A stretch of DNA of 64,000 nucleotides from Odontocerum albicorne (lineage: Eukaryota > Arthropoda > Insecta > Trichoptera > Odontoceridae): the NCBI GenBank assembly GCA_949825065.1, contig OX463856.1, positions 15,422,948 through 15,486,947 on the forward strand. The letters are read 5' to 3'. Made by a program: the position numbers and the translations under genes. Within the stretch, counting starts at the first letter, position 1. Each line of letters opens with the position of its first letter. The notes below the pieces were generated by a model, which worked only from the letters and a program-made list of their open reading frames with translations, was not told where the DNA came from and did not search any database. Of the stretch, positions 1-9,706 are shown piece by piece.

Positions 1-355
1 AAAGAGCATTGATGTAGAATAATTAAACTAGGTGTGAAAATTTAATTTAAAACATTGATATATGGGAATGAAACTAGATGTAAAAAAATTATGAAATACA
101 TTTATGTACGGGAATGAAACTAGATGTGAAAAATTTATGAAATAAATTTATGTATGAGAATGAAACAAGATGTGAAAAATAAATTAAATACATTGATGTA
201 TGAAAATTAAACAAGGTGTGAAAAATTTATGAAATACGTTGATGAATGAGAATAAAACTGGATATGAAAAATAAATTACATACATTTATGTATGGGATTG
301 AAACTGAACGTGAAAAATAAACATCAATGTATGGGAATGACACTGGATGAAAAAA
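1..355. repeat. 46-bp minisatellite, about 8 imperfect copies
   Basis: The core GGGAATGAAACTAGATGTG recurs with starts near 17, 64, 110, 156, 202, 248, 294 and 333. The spacing is exactly 46 bp for most copies; the last unit is shortened to 39 bp. Units differ by scattered substitutions, so the array is not freshly amplified. The window edge cuts it on the left, so its full length is unknown. It abuts a LINE A fragment on the right. Confidence 0.93.
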
Positions 356-370
356 AAACTAATAAAAGGC

Positions 371-786
371 AATGAAAATGCGTGCACTGAGAAGAAAATG
401 GAGTGTGTCAAGATATGGCAGAATAAGAAATATTATTTGTAATGCTGAATGAGCGTTAAAAACGAGTACATTAAAACGGGTGAAAAAGAGCAGATTAAGG
501 TGGGTTGGACTCGAAAAACTAGTGTATGGAATGGATCAAAAGTGATTACACAAACTTATAATGCAACGAGGAAGACAGAGAAAATTATGGTTGGACCGAG
601 TAAACAAAATTTAAAAACCAAAAAGCAATAGTAAGAAAATAAAAAATCTAAAGGACCTGTATGAAATATGTCTAAAGGAGCTGTATAAGACGTAAATATG
701 TCAATATAAGAAATTTTGACACCATATCTTCACTGCCATCCCAAACGAGGAAATGACATGATGATATTTATGTATTATAAGTAAAA
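371..786 (+). mobile_element. LINE A 3' fragment (reverse transcriptase C-terminus relic)
   Basis: Reading from 378, one frame with two internal stops gives MRALRRKWSVSRYGRIRN, then KKSRLRWVG, then RGRQRKLWLDRVNKI. This matches the region after the reverse transcriptase (RT) domain in arthropod non-LTR elements: the 'EMRSLRR...RIRNE', 'LRWFGHVERM' and 'RGRxRKxWLD' blocks. The same blocks occur near 34.2 kb and 46.9 kb, and this repeat is called LINE A here. The clade is not assigned. A short AT-rich tail follows, ending near the ATTTATGTAT run. The copy is dead. Confidence 0.75.
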
Positions 787-1474
787 TAAAATAAAGCTTG
801 TTGATTTATTTATTATTAAAATCCGCATTGACATTTTAGTGTGTTTCCTTCGTGAGCCCTTTCCTTGGTTATAAGTTTTACGAATGTTCAATTAGATTTC
901 TTTATTTAATTGTTTCTCTATACTCATTAAAAAAAATCTTATACCACTCGCAAACATAAAATTATTTTATTTATAATAAAATAGTTCCAATCTTTATATC
1001 CGTAAAAACATAAGTAAATATAAATTACTGTTACTTATGTTCAAATATCAATGAAACATGCTGTTATTTATTATTAAAAAAAACTCTTTCCCCAAAAAGA
1101 ACAAAAAAATAATAAATTCTATAAATCAATGAATGAATTTAAAAGACAGAAAAATGTCTTCAAATAAGTTCAAATCCCTCTTGTCAAGTGTCCGACGGAG
1201 CTTTAAAGCAGCATGACTCATTTGATTTAATATTCCTGGCCGTAGCAAAAATAGGGACGGTCCTTTCAAACATCCTATAAATTTCCTTTTTTCCATTGTG
1301 TCGTGGGACGCGCTTTATTACAGATTTTCATATTTTCTCAGTAAAAGCCTTGAAAACTCTAAAACAAGGGTCTCAACTCTATACTCGGGCAATATTTCAG
1401 TCTCCGAAAGTTTTTTTTCAAAGCCAAGTTAAGTAACAAGCTTTATGACATTAATAGTAGGGGATACTTCTTAA
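787..1474. other. AT-rich DNA, nothing recognised
   Basis: The interval has homopolymer runs and only short ORFs. I see no domain, RNA gene or repeat boundary in it. Confidence 0.5.
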
Positions 1475-1600
1475 ACCTATATTTCATACATAAATACCAT
1501 CACGTCATTTCCCCTGGTGAAGGCAGAGTGGACAGAACTCCACACTTTCCTATCTCGACACACGATTTTTTCAAACCAACCAGAATGATATTAAAGAGGC
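1475..1600 (-). mobile_element. LINE A 3' tail, short copy
   Basis: On the plus strand this reads ACATAAATACCATCACGTCA, then a CCTGGTGAAGGCAGAG-like box, then ACTTTCCTATCTCGACACAC. This is the reverse complement of the LINE A terminus seen at about 1.74, 29.2, 46.4 and 56.0 kb. It lies just downstream of a longer copy in the same orientation. Confidence 0.65.
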
Positions 1601-1734
1601 GTTAAGTGAAAACCAGATTGGAAGAGCTATTGTGACACAAAGAAGATTCTTGGAAATATATGCTATCTTGGTATGATTTTTAAGATGACAAGCGTTTCGT
1701 AGAAGTCTTGAAAACGAACAGAATATGTTCATAC

Positions 1735-2350
1735 GTGTACATACATACACAGCCTCATATCATTTTTCTATCAGGGTAGCAAGAGAGTATAGAGTACCAG
1801 ACTTTCCTATCTTGACAGGCATCTTAGCCTACATTCATAAAATTTCTCATACAACTTCCACGAGGTATCTAAGTTTCCCTCTTTCAGAATATCACTCACT
1901 TGATCCAACCAAACTTTACATTCTTTCTCTCACACATCTTCCACTCACACTTGCACTTTATATCTATTTTGTTAGTTTTCCTTCATTCATTCGTTCTACG
2001 TACTCAAATATTCTCAGCGTGCTCTTCTTAATTTTACGTAACACATATTAGCCTGAAGTTCAAATTCATCTCTTATGGCTTCATTTCGTATTCCATCATA
2101 CATTTGCACTCCTTGTATTCTTCTCAATGCACGTATTTCTACAACGTTTATTCGACTCCTCTCAGTCTTTTCCCACGTTCACGTTTCACTCCCAGACATT
2201 AAAGTTGGCACGAAAGTACTATTGTGGACTATCATTGTAGCAAATTTTAACACTCTTCGGTTCGAGTATATATGTTTAAGTGCCCAATAGACTTCGTTTT
2301 CTATCGCTACACACCATTTGATATCCCTTTTTGTTCTTCCGACATCTAAA
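1735..2350 (-). mobile_element. LINE A 3' part with RT thumb region
   Basis: Read on the minus strand, degenerate coding sequence gives KRDIKWCVAIENEV (2340-2290), VPTLMSGSETWTWEK (about 2205-2160) and RSRINVVEIRALRRI (about 2160-2115). These are the blocks after the catalytic RT motifs in this type of LINE ('LVPTLxYGSETW', 'INxVEMRxLRR'). Many stops and shifts follow, and the copy ends in the GTAGCAAGAGAGTA box and a TACATACATACAC tail. It has been non-functional for a long time. The long ORF readings on the opposite strand are shadows. Confidence 0.8.
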
Positions 2351-2792
2351 AAAATAACTTTGTTTGAACCAAACAAAAGGCTATTTTGAGATGGCGTAAA
2401 ATATTTATTTTTTCTCAATACCTCAAAAACTTGTAACGAAAGATACTGTGAGTAAAAAAATGTATAAAAGTTAAAATAATTTATAACCACAATCTTCATC
2501 GTGAAATTTTCTTTGAAGTTTTTTACATTAAAAGAAAAAAATAAGGACTGAACTTTGAGGCTGTTTTTATTCTCCGTTTTTCTTTACAAGAACTGTTCTG
2601 AAAAGTTCCGATTAATTCAATTATGAATGCAGTTGAAGACGTTCGTATTCTTAGAAACCTGAAAAATTGAGTTGAAATTGAGACTCGAAAAATATACTCG
2701 TAGATATATTAGTATTTTATTTGTTTGTATTTTACATTTATGTTGCTTTATTCTGATGTGATTATTTTATTCGATCGTATTTAAGTAATGGT

Positions 2793-3040
2793 ATTGTAAT
2801 TTGTTTTAACAAACACCGTTTATTTCACTTTTTGTAACGGTATTACTCAACCGATTTCAAGGCTTTCATCTCATCATCAGGAGAGCACAAACCAGGTCTT
2901 GTTTGTGCTTCCCTGATGATGAGGTTAAAACCTTGCAACCGGTGGGGTTATACCATTACAAAAAGTGGAATAAACAGTGTTTGATAAAATAAATTACAAT
3001 GTCTTTAAACCTCCACAATGTTAATGCCTTAACTATAAAC
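2793..3040. mobile_element. Foldback (palindromic) element, copy 1
   Basis: Two arms of about 100 bp (2793-2890 and 2903-3000) are inverted copies, starting ATTGTAATTTG on the left and ending AAATTACAAT on the right. The centre is a short loop around CAGGTC. Each arm contains CTGATGATGAG, a small stem, then GAAA or a variant, then CCGGT. The right arm has GCAA in place of GAAA. Outside the right arm is a block TTTAAACCTCCACAATGTTA that also flanks copies at 35.2 and 56.6 kb, so it belongs to the element. It encodes no protein. It could be a MITE or a non-autonomous retroelement end. Confidence 0.85.
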
Positions 3041-3097
3041 AATAAATTAAAATATTTTTATTTTAATAAATAAAGTAATCTATAGCAACAACATTTG

Positions 3098-3520
3098 ACA
3101 AAGGCTTAACCAATAAATTTTTTTTTTATTTTAAGAACAATTCTTATTTATATACAATAGTATAACTATGCACTTACTTAATTTTAATTTCCTACATGCC
3201 ATTTTATTTTTAATAATCTTAATATATAATTTCTTCTGAAATAGTTAACACCTACAAACTACTAATAACTAGATAACAATTCTTACAACTAATTATTTAG
3301 CAAGTACATGTCCACATGTTCAGGCTGCTTGCGTTTCATCACATTCACTCAGACATTAGTCCTTCCAGCTAATACTGTAGCTGGACTAGCCAGCTAACAG
3401 ACGATGCTTCGGGAGCCAGTGCTTATAAAGGGAAAGTAGACGGACTTACTCTCATAAGGCCCAAGGGTAGCGTTTAGAGGATTGCTGTGGTTATGTTGAC
3501 TTTTATAGAACTTCGCATTA
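3098..3520 (-). mobile_element. Jockey-like LINE, old 5'-truncated 3' fragment
   Basis: This aligns by eye with the 3' end of the element at 4.2-7.5 kb. Shared landmarks are a poly-T start, AACACCTACA, TCATCACATTCACTCAGAC, GATGCTTCGGGAGC and TTTTATAGAACTTC. It is clearly more diverged than the copy at 58.5 kb and stops at the 'GAACTTCGC' point of ORF2. It represents the ORF2 C-terminus plus 3' UTR, and lies only 0.7 kb from the longer copy. Confidence 0.85.
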
Positions 3521-3575
3521 TATTAGAGATTGAGAATAATCAATCATAATTTTATTTTATTTTAGTGTACAAATA

Positions 3576-3937
3576 CAGGTAGTCCTCCTTTGATGCAATG
3601 CAATTTCACGCGATTTCGCGTTGATACGATTTAAATAAAATTTAGAAAAAAATCTTATTTCAATTTATCTGATTGAAAGGAGTAAAAAAGTTACATATGT
3701 CTACTAATAGCAAATGAAAATAATAATGTTTTTGGCCACTTTTAGGCTACTTTTTTTTCGTTTAGAACCAATTACACCCAGATTTAAATCAATTCACTTT
3801 ACACGTTTTTATGACAACGTGAATTTTTCTTCGTTTAGAACTAATTACACCCAGATTTAAATCAATTCACTTTACACGTTTTTATGACAACGTGAATTTT
3901 TCCACAATCAATTAACGCATAAAACGAGGGATAGCTG
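3576..3937. mobile_element. Tigger/pogo-like MITE with internal duplication
   Basis: The left end CAGGTAGTCCTCCTTTGATG and the inverted right end CAGCTATCCCTCGTTTTATG match at most positions, and a TA precedes the left end at 3574-3575. A CAG...TCCCTCG terminus is typical of Tigger/pogo-type elements and their MITEs; that assignment is inference. There is no ORF. The right-hand TA is not preserved. A 72-bp tandem duplication lies inside (3758-3902). Confidence 0.6.
3758..3902. repeat. 72-bp tandem duplication
   Basis: The block beginning TCGTTTAGAACCAATTACAC at 3759 recurs at 3831 with almost no differences. It lies wholly inside the Tigger-like MITE, so it arose after insertion or in the source copy. 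Confidence 0.93.
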
Positions 3938-4180
3938 TGTTTATAAATTAAATTAAATTTATTTTATGTGCATGGTTACACATGGTTCATCTGGCGAGTT
4001 CATTGCAAAAAGCAAATATCTTTTTACCAAGCAGCTCATTATGGATATTTGTTTTAATCGACAACAGATTGTACAAATAAATATTCATTTAAATTCTATG
4101 AACACAAATCGTTGAAGTAGAGGAAAGGAATTCGTTCAAGGCTAAGGATGGGAGCCAAGTAAAATAAGGATTAAAAGATA
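3938..4180. other. Spacer between MITE and jockey-like LINE
   Basis: No feature is recognised here. It ends in GGATTAAAAGATA just before the poly-T of the LINE. That 3' flank would be one half of a target-site duplication, but I could not find a convincing partner beyond 7.5 kb. Confidence 0.4.
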
Positions 4181-4506
4181 TTTTTTTTTTTTTATTAAAC
4201 AAGTAAATTACTATACAAACATTTGTCAAGGCTATACCTATATACAAATTTATTACTTAACTAATCTTAATTATATGTTATAATTTATGAACTTATTTAA
4301 ACTTATTTTCCTACATATCATTTTATTTTATTTATTCAATCTTAATATATGAGATCTTAGAAATAATTAACACCTACATACTACTTATAACTAGGTAACA
4401 ATTCTTATACTAATTATTCAGCAAAAACAAGTCCACTCGTTCAGGCTACTTGTATTCCATCACATTCACTCAGACCTTGGTCGTCCCAGCTAATACTGTA
4501 GGTGGA

Positions 4507-7204
4507 CTAGTCAGGCAACAGATAATGCTTCGGGAGCTTGTGCTTATAACGGAAGGGTAGGTCGGATTTACTCTCGTAAGCCCCCAGGACAGCGACTATG
4601 GGATTGCTGTGATTTTGTTGGCTTTTATAGAACTTCACGGTCCAAGCGAGGATGTGGTGTTGTAGGGTTTCTTCTCGCTGTTCAGCGTGAAGTCGGGTAA
4701 GATTTGTTCTGGGATGGGTGTTAAAAGATATCTTGAATGCCTTGTTCTGCACTCTCTGGAGTTTCAGGTGATCCGTATTGCTCACACTACCCCAAACGGG
4801 TGCAGCATAGGTCAAGATAGAACGAATAAGGGTTTTATAGAGGAGGAGCTTATTTTTGGGTGAAAGGAAGCTGCGTCGATGAAATATCGAACTGATAGCC
4901 CCTATGCCCTTGTGACCCTTCTGTCTGATGGTATTCAAATGGGTTTTCCACGTCAGTCGCCGGTCAAGGTGCAGGCCGAGAATTTAACCACGTCCTGCCA
5001 CTCAACCAGGCAACCACCGATGAATAAGGGCATCGACGGCACTCTTTCCTTGATTTTTCGGGAGAACATGATGGCCTCAGTTTTGGCGTCATTGATTTTG
5101 AGCCTCCAGTCCTGGTAGTATTTCTCAAGGATCTCAAGAGCAATCTGAAGACGGCGACCAGCTCGATCCACCTTGAGTGACGATGCGTAGCATGCCGCAT
5201 CGTCAGCAAATAGTGCGAGTTTACAGTTTGGGGGAGTAGGAATGTCGTGTGTGTAAATGTTAAATAGACATGGTCCAAGTATACTGCCTTGGGGGACACC
5301 CATAGAGATGGGCCTGGCGGAAGACGTAGAATGATGAGTGGTGACTGTGAAACTTATATTGGAAAGGTAGGATTGAAGTAGTTTCACGAGATAGAGTGGA
5401 GTGCCAGTGAGGAGAAGTTTGTGAAGAAGGCCATCGTGCCAGACAGTATCAAAAGCCTTCTCGAGGTCCAGCAGTACCATGCCAGTACTTCTGTTCCTAT
5501 TGAAGCCCATCGACACGTCTTCCACGACACGGGTAAGTTGCTGGACCGTGTTGTGTCTTGTTCTAAATCCAAATTGCTCATGAGGGAATGTATTATTGGA
5601 TTCGTGATGGAACACTAACCTTGAGGCAACCACTCTCTCAAGGATCTTGCCAAGACCTGGAAGAAGGCTGATGGGCCTGTAGCTAGTTGGATTTTCGGTA
5701 GGTTTATTTGGCTTGTGAATAGGAACAATATTGGATACTTTCCAAATACTCGGAAAATAGCCATTAAGGAGTGAAGCATTTATTATTTTAGTAAGAAAAA
5801 TCCTCGCTTTGAGTGGTAACTGTTTAAGAAGACTATTGTGTATATTGTCGGGACCGGGTGCTTTTCGTGTTTTAAGTCTGTCAAGGATACGACCAATTTC
5901 GGACGGGGTGCAAAGTTGCACCTCGTTTTGGTTGGTCGGGGAGTAAGCAAAGCTGGTGAGAGTGTTCTCGACAGCTTTGTTGACATCAACATTTCCAAGA
6001 TCGGAAGTGATTGAGTACGTATTCTCATAAGCGTCCGCCAAGGCATTAGCCTTGTCAATGCCAGAAACAGCCAACCCTGAGGCTGTGCGCAGAGGTGGTA
6101 TGCTTTGAGACAAGCACTTGATACCCTTGACGACTCGCCAGAGAGTACCGTTACCCGGTTCTAGAGCTGCCAATTTTCTCTGCCATAGCTGGTTTTTAAG
6201 TAGGCGGATTTCTTTTTTGATTTCATCTTGGAGGACGTTTAGAAGTGTTTTGTCACGTTTGTCTAGTGTACGTCTGTAGGTCTGTCTTTGTTTGTTTTTA
6301 GAGATATAAGGAGTTTGATATGAGGAGTAAGATTTATTTTGTATGGAGTGACTATTTTGAGAGGAACATTTTCATCACGGGCATTATGGATGAAGGTGGA
6401 GATGGTATCTATCGCTGTATCGATGTCCTGTGGGCTCACCAGAGTTTCTGGTGATAGGCAGAGCTGGTTGTGGAGGTAGGCTTTGTAACCCTTCCAGTCA
6501 GCATTGGCGTAGTCGTACTGCTCCCTGAGGCTAGCAATCGGCCTCACTCCCAATGTGAAGTAGATTGGGAGGTGGTCTGACGAGAGAGCTTCTAGAGCAG
6601 TCAAGCCAGAGATGTTAGGGTAGTTTTTGACTACGGCAATGTCCAGTGTAGAAGGGCTACGGGGGTTGGTGAAACAGGTATGTTGATTTGGATATAGTAT
6701 TTGACAGTTGTGGTTTTCCATATAATTGTACAGCGTCGTTCCGTTTGGGTTAGCTCTCAAGCAGTTCCAGTAACGGTGCTTGGCATTGAAGTCCCCGGCC
6801 ATGATGACCTTAGGCCCCAAGGCCAGCACTGCCTCGATGTCCTTTTCCAGAAGTGAACGATAGCCGGTACAATATGCTGCCACAATTGTGACTGTCTCCC
6901 TGTCAACCTTGAGGCTGATGGCAGTAGCCTCCAAGTTTGTCAGGGCGGGCGTGAGGAGTTGGGTATGATGGATAGTGTCTCGGATGAGGATCGCGGTGCC
7001 TCCCCCTCTACCGGAAACGCGATCCAATCTATAGACGGTGAAACCACCGATGCCTCTCACACGAGATACAGGTTTTAACCAAGTTTCCGTAACAAGCACA
7101 ATATCTATACCTGAATTGTTCACCAACAGCATCAGCTCCTCGATCTTCTGCTGCATGCTGTAAGCATTCCAGCAGAGCACTTTCATTCCAGAGAAACTCG
7201 TCAT
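4507..7204 (-). pseudogene. Jockey-like ORF2: endonuclease-reverse transcriptase, two frameshifts
   Basis: The ATG at 7204 lies 5 nt after the ORF1 stop. The N-terminal apurinic-type endonuclease has N13 (WNAYS), E40 (VTETW), D138/N140 (GDFNAKH), D188 and SDH at 209-211, so its catalytic set is complete. The RT domain follows: LDLEKAFDTVWH (near 5450), GVPQGSILGP (near 5290) and FADD (near 5205). A C-terminal domain ends in KLPKHYLLPD at 4507. The length equals about 900 codons, normal for the clade. The frame breaks twice: within a short A-run near 6298 (about one base lost) and near 4975-4985 (between VKFS and LGLHLD). No in-frame stops are seen apart from those shifts. The product would copy the element's RNA at a nicked chromosomal target. 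As read, it cannot be made. Confidence 0.95.
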
Positions 7205-7209
7205 CACGC

Positions 7210-7488
7210 TTATCTTACGAGCTGTTCAATGATCTCGAGGTAGATCATAGTCTTCTCGAGCTTAGTGGTGCAAGAAGTGAGCCTGTTCCGGGCTCCGATG
7301 ACAAGGCGCATGATGGCGAGTAACTCGCTCTCTCCGTTTGTGAACGTGTTAATCGGGGGCGGGGGCAGGGGCTGAGCACGAGGAGGGTGGAGTGTTTGAG
7401 TAGAAAAGGGGGCTATAGGAGAGGCTGGTAGGTGAGGTGGTGAGGCTGGAGTACCGCTGGCTACCTGGCTCCACGAGCGATGGTCCAT
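7210..7488 (-). pseudogene. Jockey-like ORF1 (gag-like) C-terminal remnant
   Basis: 92 codons from the Met at 7488 run to the TAA at 7210. The first half is very proline-rich (ASPPHLPASP, LPPPP) and the end is helical (LTSCTTKLEKTM, LEIIEQLVR). The reading stays open upstream to about 7540, so this Met is internal to a longer truncated ORF1. Its position just before ORF2 identifies it as the end of the RNA-binding ORF1 protein. No zinc knuckles remain in the surviving part. Confidence 0.75.
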
Positions 7489-7500
7489 TCGGGAAGCCGG

Positions 7501-9153
7501 TACGCTACGTCTCTTATGTAGGCTGCAACAATACGGTAGTTACAATGAAAAAGTAATTTTGATATGGTTAAAGAAATAACTAGATGCATAAAACTTTGAA
7601 AACAATATTTATCTTTGATAAATCGATAGAGAGGAAAGAAGGTTTATAGGTTTACATTAAAATAAAACAGGTTTTTAAGATTTTTTTTAATATATCTTGT
7701 TCTTTTTAAATTAACTATCATGCTTATTAATAAATAAAAATAATTTTAGAAATCACACGGCACCATGATTTAATCGTTTTCAATGCACTGACGAATATAT
7801 AGTCAGTTACTATCAATCATGCAGTGACCGCAAATAATTCATTAATAAATACTTTAAATATTTTCCAAATAAATAGCAACTGTTTTTTTAAATATTGAAC
7901 ATTAAATAACTTTATTATTCCACTAATTACAATAATCTACGTGATACGTGTGTCTTCCTCCTATCTCGAGTTTGAAAAAAGGGATTTTAGGATTTAGGAC
8001 TTAGATATAATGAGTTACAAAAGACTTACATACTAAAGAAAAATCTTTGACTTTTATGAATTAAGAACAAGGAAGAATTTTTTTTAATGTTGGAGATTCT
8101 TTACTGCATAAAAGCTGAGAAGAAGAAAAGAAAAAAAATGTGATGTATACATTTAAATCGGACCAAAACTGAATGCATGGATACGAAGGTATGGACATCG
8201 ATTCTCTCCTTATTGACATTTATTTTTCTGATGCCATTTAGTAAACAACAACAACTCCAATGAGGCCTACATTACAATACAACATATCTCCAATAGTGTA
8301 CACTAAAAATCCCTTGAACGTTTCTACACCATACAGTCTATTACACATTTTTTGGTGAACTGACGGAAGACAGAAGAAAGCACGGCGGGTAGCGACAAGA
8401 GCTGCAAATTACGTATAGCATGACACGCTCAAAACCAAATGTGTTGAGCATAACTGGAAACAAACAGCACTAGATCGAACCAAATAGCGTAGAATGGTTG
8501 CTTATTATCAGATACTTAATTGAGAAACAGTACTAAAGCTCTTTGTCTTTTATGCATCTTGATATGCCATGCATATCACTAATTGGCTCACAAATTTATT
8601 TCCGGTCGCACTTACACCTCACTTTGTATCGTGCCTTATATTATACTCATACTCATCATTTTTCCTACAGTTAATTAAATAAAATCCATGTTTTAGCGCC
8701 AGCCATTCAGAAAAGCCGATCTAGGTAGTTCAGTATGTCCGTTCATTCTATCTCAACTAGTTTAAACTCCATCTATCTCAATCAAACACTAAACTTGATA
8801 TACTCGTATCTCTTCTTGCCTCGAAATAAATATACTTCTAGCGTGATCGTGTTTCCTTTACGTAATTTTGCTTCGTATAAGGTATTTTTGCAACTGTTAT
8901 CAGTTTGAAATTGAAATAATTAAAGAATTTATCAACCATTGTTGAAGTAGATCAAAGGCTTAGGATGATATATACATTTCAATCGTTTCAATTGAATTTA
9001 TTTGTATATATTTGTATATCCTATCTTGACAACGAAAATGTCAAGATATGAGATACACCATACAGGGTGTATTTTCACTAAAGTTGGAAAACATTTTTAA
9101 ATTTAAAAATTAATTCATTTGTTTCTCCTGATGACCACTTCACCAAAGGCATC
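7501..9153. other. AT-rich DNA, no gene recognised
   Basis: This is 1.65 kb with only short ORFs. I see no RT, transposase or tRNA-like signal and no clear inverted or tandem repeat. Confidence 0.5.
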
Positions 9154-9281
9154 TTCTGGGATATCATGAACAATTATTAGTTCCTTAGTTTTTTTAAATT
9201 TATTGAAAAAAAAGTATTTCTGGGATATCATGAACAATTATTAGTTCCTTAGTTTTTTTAAATTTATTGAAAAAAAAGTAT
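9154..9281. repeat. Perfect 64-bp tandem duplication
   Basis: The unit begins TTCTGGGATATCATGAACAA and occurs at 9154 and 9218 with no difference that I can see. The identity implies a recent duplication or an assembly artefact. Confidence 0.95.
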
Positions 9282-9364
9282 TACATTATTTCCGCCCAAA
9301 ATTTCCCCTGAGTGTCTCACGAATCAAGTTCTCTTCCGCCAAAGACACATGACCAGCGGTGGCT

Positions 9365-9706
9365 GGTCTCGAGATGCGTTGGTGCGCTGAACCGGATAAA
9401 TAATTCGCAATAATTAAATTATATGTTCGCAAACATGACATCCAAAAATGTTAAATATTTGTATAGATTAAATATGTAAAAGAATACTGGCAAATAATAC
9501 GAGTATTTTTATTTAAGTGATAATTAAAAAACAATTAAAGTAAAATTTAAAAAGTTTGCCAATTCATACTGGAGCGATCTCGAATATGCACCGGACGGAA
9601 AAGCAGATTCATATAGGGCAGACAGAGACATACAGTAAACCTTGAGACTATTTCTCTAATGTGCGAATTATTTATTTTGATCAGCGCACCAACGCACCTC
9701 GAGACC
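9365..9706. mobile_element. MITE with long terminal inverted repeats
   Basis: The left end begins GGTCTCGAGATGCGTTGGTG, and the reverse complement of the right end begins GGTCTCGAGGTGCGTTGGTG. The match continues through GCGCTGA...AAATAAATAATTCGCA, giving arms of about 44 bp. Length is 342 bp with no ORF. The flanks are GCGGTGGCT on the left and GCGGCTGCT on the right, 7 of 9 matching. That would fit the 9-bp target duplication of Mutator-like elements; the superfamily is inference. Confidence 0.8.

Larger units (their letters stand above)
4181..7500 (-). mobile_element. Jockey-like non-LTR retrotransposon, near complete 3' portion
   Basis: On the minus strand the order is the end of ORF1 (7488-7210), ORF2 with endonuclease and reverse transcriptase (7204-4507), a 3' UTR of about 310 bp and a poly-A tail (poly-T at 4181-4193). 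This layout is standard for jockey-clade LINEs. The 5' end is missing: only about 90 codons of ORF1 remain, and the upstream reading meets a stop near 7545. Base composition is visibly higher in GC than the surroundings. Two related 3' fragments lie at 3.1-3.5 kb and 58.5-59.0 kb. The latter is nearly identical, so the family moved recently. Confidence 0.95.

Noticed and set aside
1..355. CRISPR-like regular repeats
   Set aside because: Units are contiguous 46-bp tandem copies without distinct spacers, and the DNA is eukaryotic in character.
1725..2290. Plus-strand ORFs of 108 and 71 codons
   Set aside because: They are antisense shadows of a LINE A copy whose minus strand carries recognisable RT blocks.
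4964..5618. Several ORFs in other frames within 4.9-5.6 kb
   Set aside because: They are shadows of the jockey ORF2 reading frame.
4181..7500. Target-site duplication for the long jockey copy
   Set aside because: GGATTAAAAGATA before the poly-T and GGTTAAAGAAATA near 7567 are only loosely alike and the 5' end is undefined, so I do not claim it.
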